A stretch of DNA of 64,000 nucleotides from UMGS1590 sp900552455 (GCA_963931105.1 OZ007004.1:1426001-1490000); one strand, 5' to 3'; counted from the first letter of the stretch, positions 8,696-18,110 are shown. Notes: generated from the sequence alone by a model not told the origin. Made by a program: numbers and translations.

Positions 8696-9823
8696 ATGCG
8701 GATATCATTATCAGAATATTGCCATCGCAACCAACGCGAGGATCTTCTCGCCGAGTGGGACAGCGCGCGCAACGCGCCACTCACTCCCGACAGCGTCAGC
8801 TACGGCAGCAAACGCAAAGTCTGGTGGACCTGTGCCCACGGTCACCACTGGCAAGCCGCCGTCCACACCCGCACCGGCAGTGGCACAGGCTGCCCATATT
8901 GCAGCGGACGCTTGCCGCTGCCCGGCGTGAACGACCTCGCCACAACCTATCCAGATTTCGCTCGTCAGTGGCACCCAACCAAAAATGCCCCCCTCACCCC
9001 AGCCGATGTCCTGCCCGGCAGCCATCGACTCGTGTGGTGGCAGTGTGACCACGGCCACGAATGGCGGGCACAGATAAAATCTCGTGTCAACGGCGCCGGC
9101 TGTCCCATTTGCGCCAATAAGCTCGTCAAGACCGGCGAGAACGATCTCGCCAGCCTCTATCCCGAGCTCGCCGCTCAGTGGCATCCAACCAAAAACGGCG
9201 CCCTCACCCCAGCCGACGTTGTCCCCGGCAGTCGGCGCAAAGTCTGGTGGATCTGTCCCAAAGGCCACGCCTATCAGGCAGCCATCTCCAGCCGCAGCAG
9301 CGGCAGCGGTTGCCCAGTCTGCGCAGGCAAAAAGATCAGCCCCGGCGAAAACGACCTCGCCAGCCAATATCCAGACATCGCCCGCCAGTGGCACCCGACC
9401 AAAAACGGCGCCCTCACCCCAGACCACATCGCCCCCGCCAGCAACAAAAAAGTCTGGTGGATCTGCGACAAAGGCCATGAGTATCAGGCCGTCGTTTCCA
9501 GCCGTACCCAGCGCAACGGCGGTTGCCCATATTGCGCCAATAAAAAAGTGCTCCCAGGCTTCAACGATTTGGCCACGCGCTATCCCGCCGTCGCCAAAGA
9601 GTGGCACCCAACCAAGAACGGCGCTCTTACTCCCGACCACATACTCCCCGGCAGCCGGCGCAAAGTCTGGTGGCGCTGCTCCAGCGGTCACGAGTGGCAA
9701 GCCGTCGTCTATTCCCGTACCGGCGCGCAGAGCAGTGGTTGCCCCTTCTGCACCGGCTACGCCAGCGGCAAACGCGCCGAGCGCTACCGACGCTATCTTA
9801 TCGAGGAGGCGCGCAAGGAGTGA
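8696..9823 (+). CDS. Treble-clef zinc-ribbon repeat protein (DUF4379-like)
   Basis: A 375-aa protein made of five repeats of about 68 residues. Each repeat has the pattern W(HP)TKNxxLTP...KVWW-x-C-x2-GH-x(~15)-CP-x-C, a likely four-ligand Zn ribbon or treble clef as in DUF4379 proteins. The start is the ATG at 8696, with GGAGGTG 6 nt upstream; a longer in-frame ATG at 8651 has no ribosome site. The C-terminus is basic. Such repeats are often linked to nucleases, but no catalytic domain exists here, so DNA or RNA binding is only a guess. The repeats are also visible at the DNA level. Confidence 0.8.
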   Translation: MRISLSEYCHRNQREDLLAEWDSARNAPLTPDSVSYGSKRKVWWTCAHGHHWQAAVHTRTGSGTGCPYCSGRLPLPGVNDLATTYPDFARQWHPTKNAPLTPADVLPGSHRLVWWQCDHGHEWRAQIKSRVNGAGCPICANKLVKTGENDLASLYPELAAQWHPTKNGALTPADVVPGSRRKVWWICPKGHAYQAAISSRSSGSGCPVCAGKKISPGENDLASQYPDIARQWHPTKNGALTPDHIAPASNKKVWWICDKGHEYQAVVSSRTQRNGGCPYCANKKVLPGFNDLATRYPAVAKEWHPTKNGALTPDHILPGSRRKVWWRCSSGHEWQAVVYSRTGAQSSGCPFCTGYASGKRAERYRRYLIEEARKE

Positions 9824-9942
9824 GCGCACGAGCTTCCTAATATAAAGGAAGAAACTGAACGAAAGAAAACCCAGCCTCGCAGCCACAGGCGCGAGACTGT
9901 TGAAATAAAGGAAAAATGAACTATAAATAAGGAGGAAAAGCA

Positions 9943-12900
9943 ATGAACAGAGAAAAACACAAACTTCCAAGACGCATCCTGGCGCTTCTCTTGACACTGG
10001 CGATGTGCGTCACAATGTTCCCGACAGCGATGTTCGCTGAGATCGGTACAGATAATATTGAACAAACGCCTGTAACAGAAGAGAAATGGGACATATCAAA
10101 GTCGAAGGAAGCAATAAATCTGGATGCGAACTATGAATCTAAAATTACACTGTCTTTGCCAGCAGCAGAAGAAACCTTGACCAGCGATGTTGTATTTGTC
10201 TTGGACAAATCCAGCTGTAAACAAGAAGTTACTACTGAAGCGTTAGAGATGCTACAAGATTTGTACACGCAAGCAAGTGCCAACGATGCAACAATCAAAG
10301 TTGGTGCAGTTCAGTTTGCTGGAGAAGCGAAGGTTTCTTGCCAATTAACAGAGTTAACAGAAACTGCTGTACAGGAAAATGGGGAAATTTATGAAGGATT
10401 AAAGACTCAGAAAATTTCAGACGGTACAAACCTTCAGGCAGGATTATTGAAAGCACAGGAATTACTTGCATCTGATACTTCTGTTGATGATAATCGTAAA
10501 TATGTCATCGTGATTACAGATGGTTTAACACGACAATTTCTGAGTGAAGACGGAACCTTAATGGCTGTTTATAATGCGATTGACGCAGATGGTCAACGTG
10601 TATGGGCCAGTCCGACGAGTTGGAGTGTAGCGAATGGATTTGGAGATGGCGTATATAATATTCCTGGCGATTCTTGGGAGACTTATTGGGAAGCTGTACA
10701 AGCTAATGTCGTTAAGGATGGAGATCAATACGCGCATGAATATGAAAAATATGGAACAACGCCTTCGGATACGAACGCTCCCGAGGTATATATTGCAGAA
10801 GGAGAAAACAGTTTAGCTCATGCTTTATGTTTAGATAGAGCGATTTACGAAGCAGAAAAAGTATATCGGGAATTAGCAGAAAATTATAAGTGCTTTGCAG
10901 TATTTGCAACGACTTCGAATAACAATAAGTTGGGCGAAGCCTTTGTGGATTTCTTAAATGATGGAAAGACGCTTGATTTTGCGGCGATTCAGGATGATAT
11001 TTATTATCTCTTGGGAAGTGGCTCCAAAGTTATAGATGAAATTGGTAGTGGTACTGATACTGATAGCAATGGGAATGCCTACAATTTTGATTTTATAAAT
11101 GATATTGACAAAATCAAAATAACTGTAGATGGTCAGGAACTGCAAAAAACGCAAATTGATGAGAATACTTATGGATTCGGCCCATTACAAGATAATAAAT
11201 ATCGTTACAAATTGACCTATTATAAAGATGGATATAATGGAAGTGCAGAATGCTTTGTTTGGGAAATTAATGAAAATGTATCTAATTTTGCGCCTGTTCA
11301 GTTGATGTATTCAGTTAAATTGACTGACCCACAAAAAACTCCAGGCACTTACGGGACATTTGATGCAAAAGGAGAATCTTCTACCGAAGGGCGCTCTCTG
11401 TTTACCAATAACAGTGCGACCTTATATCCATTCGATTCTAATGGGACTGAGGGTGAAGAAGAGGCTTTCAATAAACCATCAGTTTCCTATATCATCGAAG
11501 ATACAACGCCAATCACCATCACACCAGCCGACATTACCATTTACACCGGCGGTGCTGGCTATGGTGGTGTAACGGATGCGAATGGTAACATTATTCAAAG
11601 TACAGAGACAACGGGTCTACCGGAACCAGGCTATCATATCACTTTAACAGAAAGTGCAGTCGATTGGTTAAGTGAACAACTTGGTGAGGATGCTGGCTTA
11701 ACGGCGCAAAATTTAAGTGAATACTTGTCATTTGATTACAATAATGGCGGCGTTACCCGTCATTGGGACATGGAATATGTTGGTATCTATGACCAAGATG
11801 CATACGGTCAACCAACGCAGTATGTGTACAGCTTGTTGCCAAGTAAAACTGAGGATCCAAGTGAAGATCTCGTTCCAGTTCGTTTGATGTATTGGGAAGA
11901 TAATGATAATGATGGTGAGTATGATGACGGTGAAACAGTCGTCAATGATGACGATATTCCAATGTTAGCAAACTCTGTTTCCAAAGAATATGCAATGACC
12001 ATCAATCCTGGTGAGTTGGATCAAGGAAAAATTCAAGCCACACTGAAAGTAAATAATAATACGAAAACTTTCGATGTAAATATTGGCACTGGCACGTTGA
12101 CCGTTAAGAGTACGACCAACGATGAAACAACTACTATGATTGCATCTAATGAAAATGATGTGAACAGCAGTACGATTCAGGCTGTTGGCAATGGTGTCAC
12201 CTATTATGTCAATGACAGTGAAGTTAAAATTGATAATGAAAATAATCGCGTGCAGCTGCTCGTCGATGAAATTTCTAACAATAACGAATTTAACGCTACC
12301 ATGGGGAATGACGCCATTGACAGAGTAGCAGATCAATTTGATAACAACGCTGACCTGTCATATGACACAGCTTACATGGATCTTGTTGATACTGAAAATG
12401 GTCATGCTGTGGTGACGATGGGCGACAACGATTCGTTGGATCTTTATTGGCCAGCGCCAAGCAATGCAGCAGCGGATAGTAAGTATTACATTGTGCACTA
12501 CACAGATATGAATCGTTTGGAAATCACTGACGATGTGGCGCAGGCTGCAGCGAAAGAAATAGAAGGTAAACGTGTAACCATTGGCGAAAATGATTACATC
12601 AAGTTCAATGTAACGAGCTTCTCGCCATTCGTCCTTGTTTGGGAAGAAAAGGAACCTTATGTACCACCATACAATCCTGGAACCGGTGACAATGACGATG
12701 ACGAACCACCAGCACTGAACACGGAAGACCACTATCTCTACATCGAAGGCTATCCTGAAGATTATCGCACCGGCGAATACAGCGACAACGAAGATCTCTG
12801 GCCGGTGAAACCACAAGGCAACATCACTCGCGCTGAAGTTGCAACGGTGTTCTACCGTCTGCTCAAAGATGAAGTGCGCGACGAGGTTGAAACCGACGTC

Positions 12901-13437
12901 AATTCCTTCACCGATGTGAACGCTGACGATTGGTTCAATATCACCGTATCCTCGCTGGCTAACATGGGCATCATCGCTGGGTACGAGGATGGGTCGTTCC
13001 GTCCGAACGCGCCAATCACCCGTGCAGAATTTGCAGCCATCGCCGCGCGATTCTTTGAAAACAACGACGTGGAATACAACGAAGGACTGTTCGAAGACAT
13101 CACTGGTGACGAGTGGTACGCAGACATCGTGGCAGCAGCCGTTGCGCATGATCTCATCAGCGGTTACCCAGACGGCACCATGCGTCCAATGGCGAACATT
13201 ACCCGTGCAGAAGCCTGCGCGATTGTGAACAGAACCATTGATCGTCGTCCACACGACGAACATCTCTGCCCAGTCGAAGAAATGCGCACCTGGCCGGACA
13301 ACCAGCCTGGCGCTTGGTACTATGCAGACATGCAGGAAGCGACCAACGGGCATTACTACGAATGGATTGACATTGATGGCAGCGAATTCGAAGAATGGAC
13401 CGAAGTGGATAAGGACTACGACTGGACGAAGCGTTAA
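9943..13437 (+). CDS. Large VWA-domain surface protein with SLH anchor
   Basis: A 1164-aa exported protein with an N-terminal signal peptide (residues about 1-31). A von Willebrand A domain covers about 80-320: the metal-site motif reads DKSSC instead of DxSxS, but Gly-Thr (SDGTNL) and VIVITDG are kept. A long unassigned Asn/Asp-rich region is followed by a Pro linker (YVPPYNPGTGDNDDDEPP). Three SLH repeats (about 930-1150) would bind secondary cell-wall polymer. AAGGAGG precedes the ATG. The coding region at about 10060-12600 is clearly more AT-rich than the signal peptide and SLH parts, suggesting the exposed middle was acquired or exchanged. Likely adhesion or S-layer-associated. Confidence 0.85.
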   Translation: MNREKHKLPRRILALLLTLAMCVTMFPTAMFAEIGTDNIEQTPVTEEKWDISKSKEAINLDANYESKITLSLPAAEETLTSDVVFVLDKSSCKQEVTTEALEMLQDLYTQASANDATIKVGAVQFAGEAKVSCQLTELTETAVQENGEIYEGLKTQKISDGTNLQAGLLKAQELLASDTSVDDNRKYVIVITDGLTRQFLSEDGTLMAVYNAIDADGQRVWASPTSWSVANGFGDGVYNIPGDSWETYWEAVQANVVKDGDQYAHEYEKYGTTPSDTNAPEVYIAEGENSLAHALCLDRAIYEAEKVYRELAENYKCFAVFATTSNNNKLGEAFVDFLNDGKTLDFAAIQDDIYYLLGSGSKVIDEIGSGTDTDSNGNAYNFDFINDIDKIKITVDGQELQKTQIDENTYGFGPLQDNKYRYKLTYYKDGYNGSAECFVWEINENVSNFAPVQLMYSVKLTDPQKTPGTYGTFDAKGESSTEGRSLFTNNSATLYPFDSNGTEGEEEAFNKPSVSYIIEDTTPITITPADITIYTGGAGYGGVTDANGNIIQSTETTGLPEPGYHITLTESAVDWLSEQLGEDAGLTAQNLSEYLSFDYNNGGVTRHWDMEYVGIYDQDAYGQPTQYVYSLLPSKTEDPSEDLVPVRLMYWEDNDNDGEYDDGETVVNDDDIPMLANSVSKEYAMTINPGELDQGKIQATLKVNNNTKTFDVNIGTGTLTVKSTTNDETTTMIASNENDVNSSTIQAVGNGVTYYVNDSEVKIDNENNRVQLLVDEISNNNEFNATMGNDAIDRVADQFDNNADLSYDTAYMDLVDTENGHAVVTMGDNDSLDLYWPAPSNAAADSKYYIVHYTDMNRLEITDDVAQAAAKEIEGKRVTIGENDYIKFNVTSFSPFVLVWEEKEPYVPPYNPGTGDNDDDEPPALNTEDHYLYIEGYPEDYRTGEYSDNEDLWPVKPQGNITRAEVATVFYRLLKDEVRDEVETDVNSFTDVNADDWFNITVSSLANMGIIAGYEDGSFRPNAPITRAEFAAIAARFFENNDVEYNEGLFEDITGDEWYADIVAAAVAHDLISGYPDGTMRPMANITRAEACAIVNRTIDRRPHDEHLCPVEEMRTWPDNQPGAWYYADMQEATNGHYYEWIDIDGSEFEEWTEVDKDYDWTKR

Positions 13438-13457
13438 GTTGTAGTAATCGCATGACG

Positions 13458-13492
13458 AAAAAACCGCGAGACGAAATGTCTCGCGGTTTTTC
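13458..13492 (+). terminator. Intrinsic terminator
   Basis: AAACCGCGAGAC / GTCTCGCGGTTT stem followed by T residues, after the SLH/VWA gene. Confidence 0.9.
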
Positions 13493-13506
13493 TATGTGCG
13501 GCGGGT

Positions 13507-13594
13507 GAAAGTTCCTTAGGAAAAATGTGCCGAAACGCAAAAGTTCGTTGGAAAAAGTGTGGCGATAACACAAAAGTTCCTTGGAAAAAATGTG
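13507..13594 (+). repeat. Three iterated sites upstream of the AAA ATPase
   Basis: Three imperfect 23-24-bp direct repeats of the type AAAAGTTCCTTGGAAAAAATG, with the AAGTTC core at 13509, 13541 and 13574 (spacing 32 and 33 bp). Each contains a TTCC-N2/3-GGAA dyad (one copy TTCG). The third copy overlaps the -35 element, so they are probable operator sites. Confidence 0.7.
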
Positions 13595-13610
13595 TGAGAT
13601 GTGGTATGCT
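13581..13610 (+). promoter_or_regulatory. Promoter of the AAA ATPase gene
   Basis: TTGGAA at 13581-13586, 18-bp spacer, TATGCT at 13605-13610, preceded by TGTGG as an extended -10. The -35 lies within the third iterated site. Confidence 0.6.
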
Positions 13611-13640
13611 AAGTGGAGACAACTGTGGGAGGTGGTGCGC

Positions 13641-14951
13641 ATGGAACGCATGGCGATGGCGGCGCTGCAGGAATGGAAGAATAAGCCGGGGCATAAGCCG
13701 CTGGTGATTCGCGGCGCGCGGCAGGTTGGCAAAACGTGGCTGATGAAGGCGTTTGGCGCTGCGGCGTATGAGCAGGTGGTGTATGTAAATTTTGACCACA
13801 ACGCGCAGATGCAGGCGCTCTTTGAAGAGGGGCTGGATGTGGAGCGCTTGCTGCTCGGGCTGGAATTGTACGCGGGGCATAAGATTGATGCGGCGACGAC
13901 GCTGCTGATTTTTGACGAGGTGCAGGAGGTTCCGGCGGCGCTGAGCAGTTTGAAATATTTCAACGAAAATGCGCCGCAGTACGACATTCTCTGCGCAGGC
14001 AGTTTGCTTGGCGTGGCTTTGCATGAGGGCACGTCGTTTCCTGTGGGAAAGGTAGAATTTCTGGATCTTGGACCGATGTCGTTCAAAGAATTTCTGCTGG
14101 CAATGGGGAAGAAGCCGTTTGTGCAGGTGTTGGAGCGCGGCGATTTTGCGATGGCGAATACGTTCAAACAGGATTATGAGACGTTGCTGAAGCAATATTA
14201 TTACGTTGGTGGGATGCCGGAGGTTGTGCAGGCGTTTGCACAGCGGCAGGATTTCAACGAGGTGCGGGAGATTCAGCAGCGCATTTTGCTGGCATATGAG
14301 CAGGATTTTTCCAAGCATGCGCCTTATGAGGTGGTGCCGCGTATTCGGATGTTGTGGCAAAGCATTCCGGGGCAGTTGGCGAAGGAAAATAAGAAATTCA
14401 TTTATGGTCAAGTGCGCACGGGCGCGCGAGCGAAGGATTATGAGCTGGCGCTGTTGTGGCTTGTGGACTGTGGACTGGTGCACAAGGTACATCGGGTATC
14501 AGCGCCGCGGTTGCCGCTGGCGTCGTATGAGGATTTGAAAGCATTTAAGCTCTATTTGCTGGATGTCGGCTTGTTGGGCTGCATGGCGGGACTGCGCCAG
14601 GAGGCGCTGCTGGATGGCAATGCGTTGTTTACAGAATTTAAGGGCGCGTTGACGGAGCAGTATGTGTTGCAGCAATTGAAAACGTGCAAGGGGTTGAATG
14701 TGTATTACTGGACGAATGATAATGGAACAGCAGAAATTGATTTTCTCGTCGACGACGGTCGCACGATTGTGCCGCTGGAGGTGAAGGCGGAGGTCAATCT
14801 GCGTGCAAAAAGTCTGCGCGTGTATCGGGAACGTTTTGCGCCGACGTTGTCGATTCGCACGTCGATGGCGGCGTATAAGGAAGAAGAGTGGTTGATCAAT
14901 CTGCCGCTGTGGGCAGTCGACGAGATTGGGCTGCTGTTGGAACGTGCATAA
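13641..14951 (+). CDS. AAA family ATPase with DUF4143 domain
   Basis: A 436-aa protein. An AAA_14-type ATPase domain comes first: Walker A GARQVGKTWL at about residues 26-35, Walker B LLIFDEVQEV at about 90-99. A C-terminal DUF4143 domain (about 190-400) ends in a nuclease-fold-like segment (EIDFLVDDG...VPLEVKAE). The start is the ATG at 13641 after GGGAGGTGG; an upstream ATG at 13581 lies in the promoter. Members are common, often horizontally spread, and of uncertain role. The E-D-x(~13)-E-V-K pattern resembles PD-(D/E)XK proteins, but I cannot show activity. Single-gene unit between two terminators. Confidence 0.85.
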   Translation: MERMAMAALQEWKNKPGHKPLVIRGARQVGKTWLMKAFGAAAYEQVVYVNFDHNAQMQALFEEGLDVERLLLGLELYAGHKIDAATTLLIFDEVQEVPAALSSLKYFNENAPQYDILCAGSLLGVALHEGTSFPVGKVEFLDLGPMSFKEFLLAMGKKPFVQVLERGDFAMANTFKQDYETLLKQYYYVGGMPEVVQAFAQRQDFNEVREIQQRILLAYEQDFSKHAPYEVVPRIRMLWQSIPGQLAKENKKFIYGQVRTGARAKDYELALLWLVDCGLVHKVHRVSAPRLPLASYEDLKAFKLYLLDVGLLGCMAGLRQEALLDGNALFTEFKGALTEQYVLQQLKTCKGLNVYYWTNDNGTAEIDFLVDDGRTIVPLEVKAEVNLRAKSLRVYRERFAPTLSIRTSMAAYKEEEWLINLPLWAVDEIGLLLERA

Positions 14952-14957
14952 AATAAA

Positions 14958-14987
14958 CGAGCCATCGCGATCGTGCGCGATGGCTCG
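14958..14987. terminator. Bidirectional terminator
   Basis: Perfect 12-bp arms CGAGCCATCGCG / CGCGATGGCTCG between the converging ATPase and adenine deaminase genes. Confidence 0.85.
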
Positions 14988-14992
14988 TGGTT

Positions 14993-16757
14993 TTAGTAGA
15001 GGTCGAAAGGTCTCAGAAGGACGGCTGTGCGTTCCCTGGGATTCTCCTTGTAGTCGGACTGGGCGAGGTGGTCTTTGAAAATTTCCAGGGCGGCTTTGTC
15101 GTTGTCGATGTAGTATGGGCGGGCGATGTTGTTCGCGGTGTCTTTGTCGGCGCTGTCCCACCAAATGGCGGCTTTGATGCGCGGATAATTTTCGAGCTGG
15201 GTGAACATGTCTTCGACCCAGGCGGCTTTGTCACCGCCGTAGCTGGAGCAGGCAAATTCGGTGATCATCAGCGGCTGATTGTACTGCGGTGCCATTTCGT
15301 CGTAGAGTGGGTCGTAGATTTCATTGAAGCTGCGCCAGGTTTCGCCGTCGTAGTAATCGCCGGTGTTGTAGCCGGTGAGGCCGACGGTTTTGAGCACGTC
15401 CTGCTGGATGTCGCTTTCGAGATGGCCGCCCGCGACGGCGAGCTCGACGAAGCGCTCGATGTCGCCGACGCGCGCAGGAATGACTTCGATGGCGCGGATG
15501 GTGACGCGGTCGCGGTTTTCCGGCGCGGCGATCTTGAAGGTGTCGGCGGTGACGGCGTCTTTCAGATGGACGCTCTCGCGTGCCCAGTCTGGGTAGGTGT
15601 ATGGGGCGAGTTCGCGGGTCATTTTTCCGTCGATGGCGACGGTTTCGCCGTCGATGATGGTGCGAACGACGTCGAAATGTTCGAGATCCTTCAGCAGGAC
15701 GATGTCGGCGCATTTCCCCGGAGCGATGGCGCCGAGATCCTGATCCATGCGGTAGCACTGGGCGGTGTTGATGGTGGCCATGCGGATGGCGGTGATCGGA
15801 TCGATGCCGTTTTCGACGGCGACGCGCAGGATGTAATCCATGTGGCCGTGGCTGACGAGGGTATTTGGATGGGTGTCGTCGCTGACGAGGCAGGCGAAGC
15901 GACCGCCGATGCCGGTTTCGGTGAGGGCTTTGGCGATCACTGGCAGATCCTGCCAGGCGCTGCCCATGCGCAGCTGGGCGTACATGCCGAGACGCATTTT
16001 GGCGATGACGTCTTCGGGACGGGTGGATTCGTGGCAGCAGCGGATGCCGCTGGCGGCGTAGGCGTTCAGTCCGGCGCCGGTTTCTGGCAGGGAGTAGTGG
16101 CCGGTGACGACTTTGTCTGCGGCGAGGGTGGCGTCGACGATGCCGTGGGCGTGGTCATCGCTGGCGAGGATGCCTGGGAAGTTCATCATTTCGCCCAAGC
16201 CCACGATCTCGTCCCACTGCATGGTGCGGGCGACGTCTTCCGGTCCGACGAAGCTGCCGGTGTCCTCAAATCCAGGCACGGCTGGCACGCAGGACGGGGT
16301 GACGAACATACATTTGAGCGGCGTGCGCCCCGCGTCCTCGATCATGCAGCGCACGCCGTCGAGACCGAGCACGTTGCAGATCTCGTGGGGATCGGGATAG
16401 ATGCCGACGGTGCCGTGGGGCACGACGGCTTTGGCGTATTCGCCGACGGAGAGCATGGAGGATTCGATGTGGATGTGACCGTCGAGAAAACTTGGCGACA
16501 TGTAGAGGCCGCTGGCGTCGATGATCTCGGTGTCTGGGCCGATGCAGGCTGTGGCGTCGCCGACGAGGGCGATGCGTCCTTCGGCGATGGCGATGTCGAT
16601 GTTTTCCTGGAACTCGGCGGTGCAGACGTTGACGAGCGTGCCGACGCGGATGACGGTGTCAGCGGGTTGGCGGCCCTGGGCGACGGCGGCCCTGGGCGAC
16701 GGCGGCGAGGGTTTGGGTGACTTCCCAGAGCGGGTGTTTGCAAAAATGATTATGCAT
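14993..16757 (-). pseudogene. ade: Adenine deaminase, frameshifted at the 5' end and fused to a GH26-like fragment at the 3' end
   Basis: Reading from 16757 (AAAGGA ribosome site), the product begins MHNHFCKHPLWEVTQTL as adenine deaminases do. The frame is lost at a perfect 16-bp tandem duplication (16671-16702); removing one unit restores AVAQGRQPADTVIRVGTLVN. From there the deaminase is normal, with metal motif DGHIHIESSML and YPDPHE, up to QQDVLK at about 15388. After that the usual C-terminal domain is absent, and an in-frame stretch (GYNTGDYYDGETWRSF ... PLMITEFACSS ... IKAAIWW) matches the C-terminal part of family 26 glycoside hydrolases, including the Glu of the nucleophile strand. 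The fused region from 16501 to the stop is open. Deamination of adenine to hypoxanthine is unlikely to survive. Confidence 0.8.
16671..16702 (-). repeat. Perfect 16-bp tandem duplication in ade
   Basis: Two adjacent copies of CGGCCCTGGGCGACGG (16671-16686 and 16687-16702). Sixteen is not a multiple of three, so one unit explains the frameshift exactly; slippage could reverse it. Confidence 0.92.
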
Positions 16758-16771
16758 GGTGAAATTCCTTT

Positions 16772-16795
16772 CTAATGATAGAGTGTGAAGCGGTC
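16772..16795. repeat. 24-bp direct repeat, left copy
   Basis: Identical to 18207-18230. It equals the 3' end of the Crp/Fnr-like regulator gene, but here lies between the Schlafen-like gene and ade. Confidence 0.88.
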
Positions 16796-18110
16796 AGCTG
16801 TTTTTGTCGCTTCGTTTATAGCGGCTGCTGCGTCCGTTGCCGATGCGCGCCAAAATACCTTGATCGACTAATTGGCGCAGGAGGTTAATAGCGCTGGATT
16901 GAGAGATGCCGAGCGCTGTTTCGACATCTTTACGGGCAATGGTGTGTCCGTTCTGGAGCAGTGCGAGAAGTTGCTGTGTGCGATCTTCGCTAGGGTTTGG
17001 TTCTGGCTGGGAATGAGGCTGCCTGGACGCGAAGTTGATGTTCGGCAGGGTGATCTTGAACGCATGATCGGAGATTTCGATCGTAGGTTTTACTGGATGT
17101 TCAGCGTAGCATTCGTTGATCTTTAGCATTCCTGTGCCATACGCCTCGATGAGGTGCAGTCGGTAAAAGATATTCGCCAGATGTTGATTGCGTAATGCAG
17201 AAACGCCAAGCATGATGTCGTTGTATGAAATGCCGCGCATGAGTCCACCGACGTTCACCATTTCAACGCGGTCATCAAAAATGCTGATGAGCGTGGGCGC
17301 GGCCAAAGCGTAATCGCGGTGGATGATGGCGTTGAGCAATGCTTCACGCAGCGCTTCTGGCGGATAATCTCGCTTGTCGATGCGATAGAGGCCGGAAATG
17401 ACGGCGTGGGTCTTGTTGAAACGATCCAGATAAGCGTAGGCATCTTCTAGTTGTGCGAGCAGCGAGCCGGAGAGCTCTTGACGGTCGCGGAAGATGCTTT
17501 TCTTGCTGCCCTCAAATACCGCGAGTTTGATGGTTGGCACACATTGATCAGAGAGCAGCATGCCGAGGTTTGAAAAGGTGCCATCAGCACCGATCATCTT
17601 CAGGCTGCGCATCTGTGATTCGCCTAAATCGACGTTTCTATTATTAAAATAATGCTCGGTGTAAGAAAAGGTTAGTTGTTGATTGAGAGAACGCGCATCT
17701 TCAAAGCAGTCGCCGGCGGTATCACGAATCATGTCAAGGATCGCTGTTTCAGAAGCTGGTACGGAAGAAGCGCCCTGACGGACATAGACCCCCTCTGGCC
17801 GAATACCTTTACCTTGTAAATAATAAGGCCGTGCTGTGCCACGTTGGACGGTGAGCGTGATAATAGATTGTCCCGCCATGGTTTCGACGGTGCAGTGGGT
17901 GAACATGGTGACGTCAGGACGGATGCTGTCTCGAATCATGTTTGTGAGTCTGAGCATGGTGTCATCGATGTTTGCGATGCCAAGGACGTGTCCGTCGTCT
18001 TCCAATCCGATATAGATGGTGCCGCCGTTGGTATTGGCGAAAGCCAGAACGGCATATTTGATATCGTCCTTATATTCGCGCTTGAATTCGGTATACTGGT
18101 TTTCGATCAT
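16794..18110 (-). CDS. AlbA_2/Schlafen-type ATP-binding protein with winged helix
   Basis: A 438-aa protein: an AlbA_2 (Schlafen-fold) domain at about residues 1-120 (ENQYTEFKREYKDDI, FANTNGGTIYIGLEDDG), a middle region, a GHKL-like HATPase_c_4 domain at about 230-340 (ALREALLNAIIHRDY, GTGMLKI), and a C-terminal winged helix (about 375-435). It is usually annotated as a putative transcriptional regulator or RNA-binding protein; some relatives occur in defence islands. Start: the ATG at 18110, because the alternative GTG at 18119 is part of the GAGGTG ribosome site. Base composition is more AT-rich than its neighbours. The 1.4-kb gene plus promoter is bounded by 24-bp direct repeats, suggesting insertion. 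Confidence 0.8.
   Translation of the reverse strand: MIENQYTEFKREYKDDIKYAVLAFANTNGGTIYIGLEDDGHVLGIANIDDTMLRLTNMIRDSIRPDVTMFTHCTVETMAGQSIITLTVQRGTARPYYLQGKGIRPEGVYVRQGASSVPASETAILDMIRDTAGDCFEDARSLNQQLTFSYTEHYFNNRNVDLGESQMRSLKMIGADGTFSNLGMLLSDQCVPTIKLAVFEGSKKSIFRDRQELSGSLLAQLEDAYAYLDRFNKTHAVISGLYRIDKRDYPPEALREALLNAIIHRDYALAAPTLISIFDDRVEMVNVGGLMRGISYNDIMLGVSALRNQHLANIFYRLHLIEAYGTGMLKINECYAEHPVKPTIEISDHAFKITLPNINFASRQPHSQPEPNPSEDRTQQLLALLQNGHTIARKDVETALGISQSSAINLLRQLVDQGILARIGNGRSSRYKRSDKNS

Noticed and set aside
8900..9780. Regular ~204-bp repeats considered as a mobile or satellite repeat
   Set aside because: They coincide in frame with the five treble-clef protein modules and are explained by protein repeats.
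13507..13594. Three repeats considered as a CRISPR fragment
   Set aside because: Only three imperfect units with 8-10-bp gaps, no cas genes, and overlap with a promoter; operator sites are a better explanation.
14987..16720. 577-codon open frame on the plus strand opposite ade
   Set aside because: It mirrors the GC-rich adenine deaminase coding strand; the deaminase motifs are all on the minus strand, and the plus frame has no ribosome site or known motifs.
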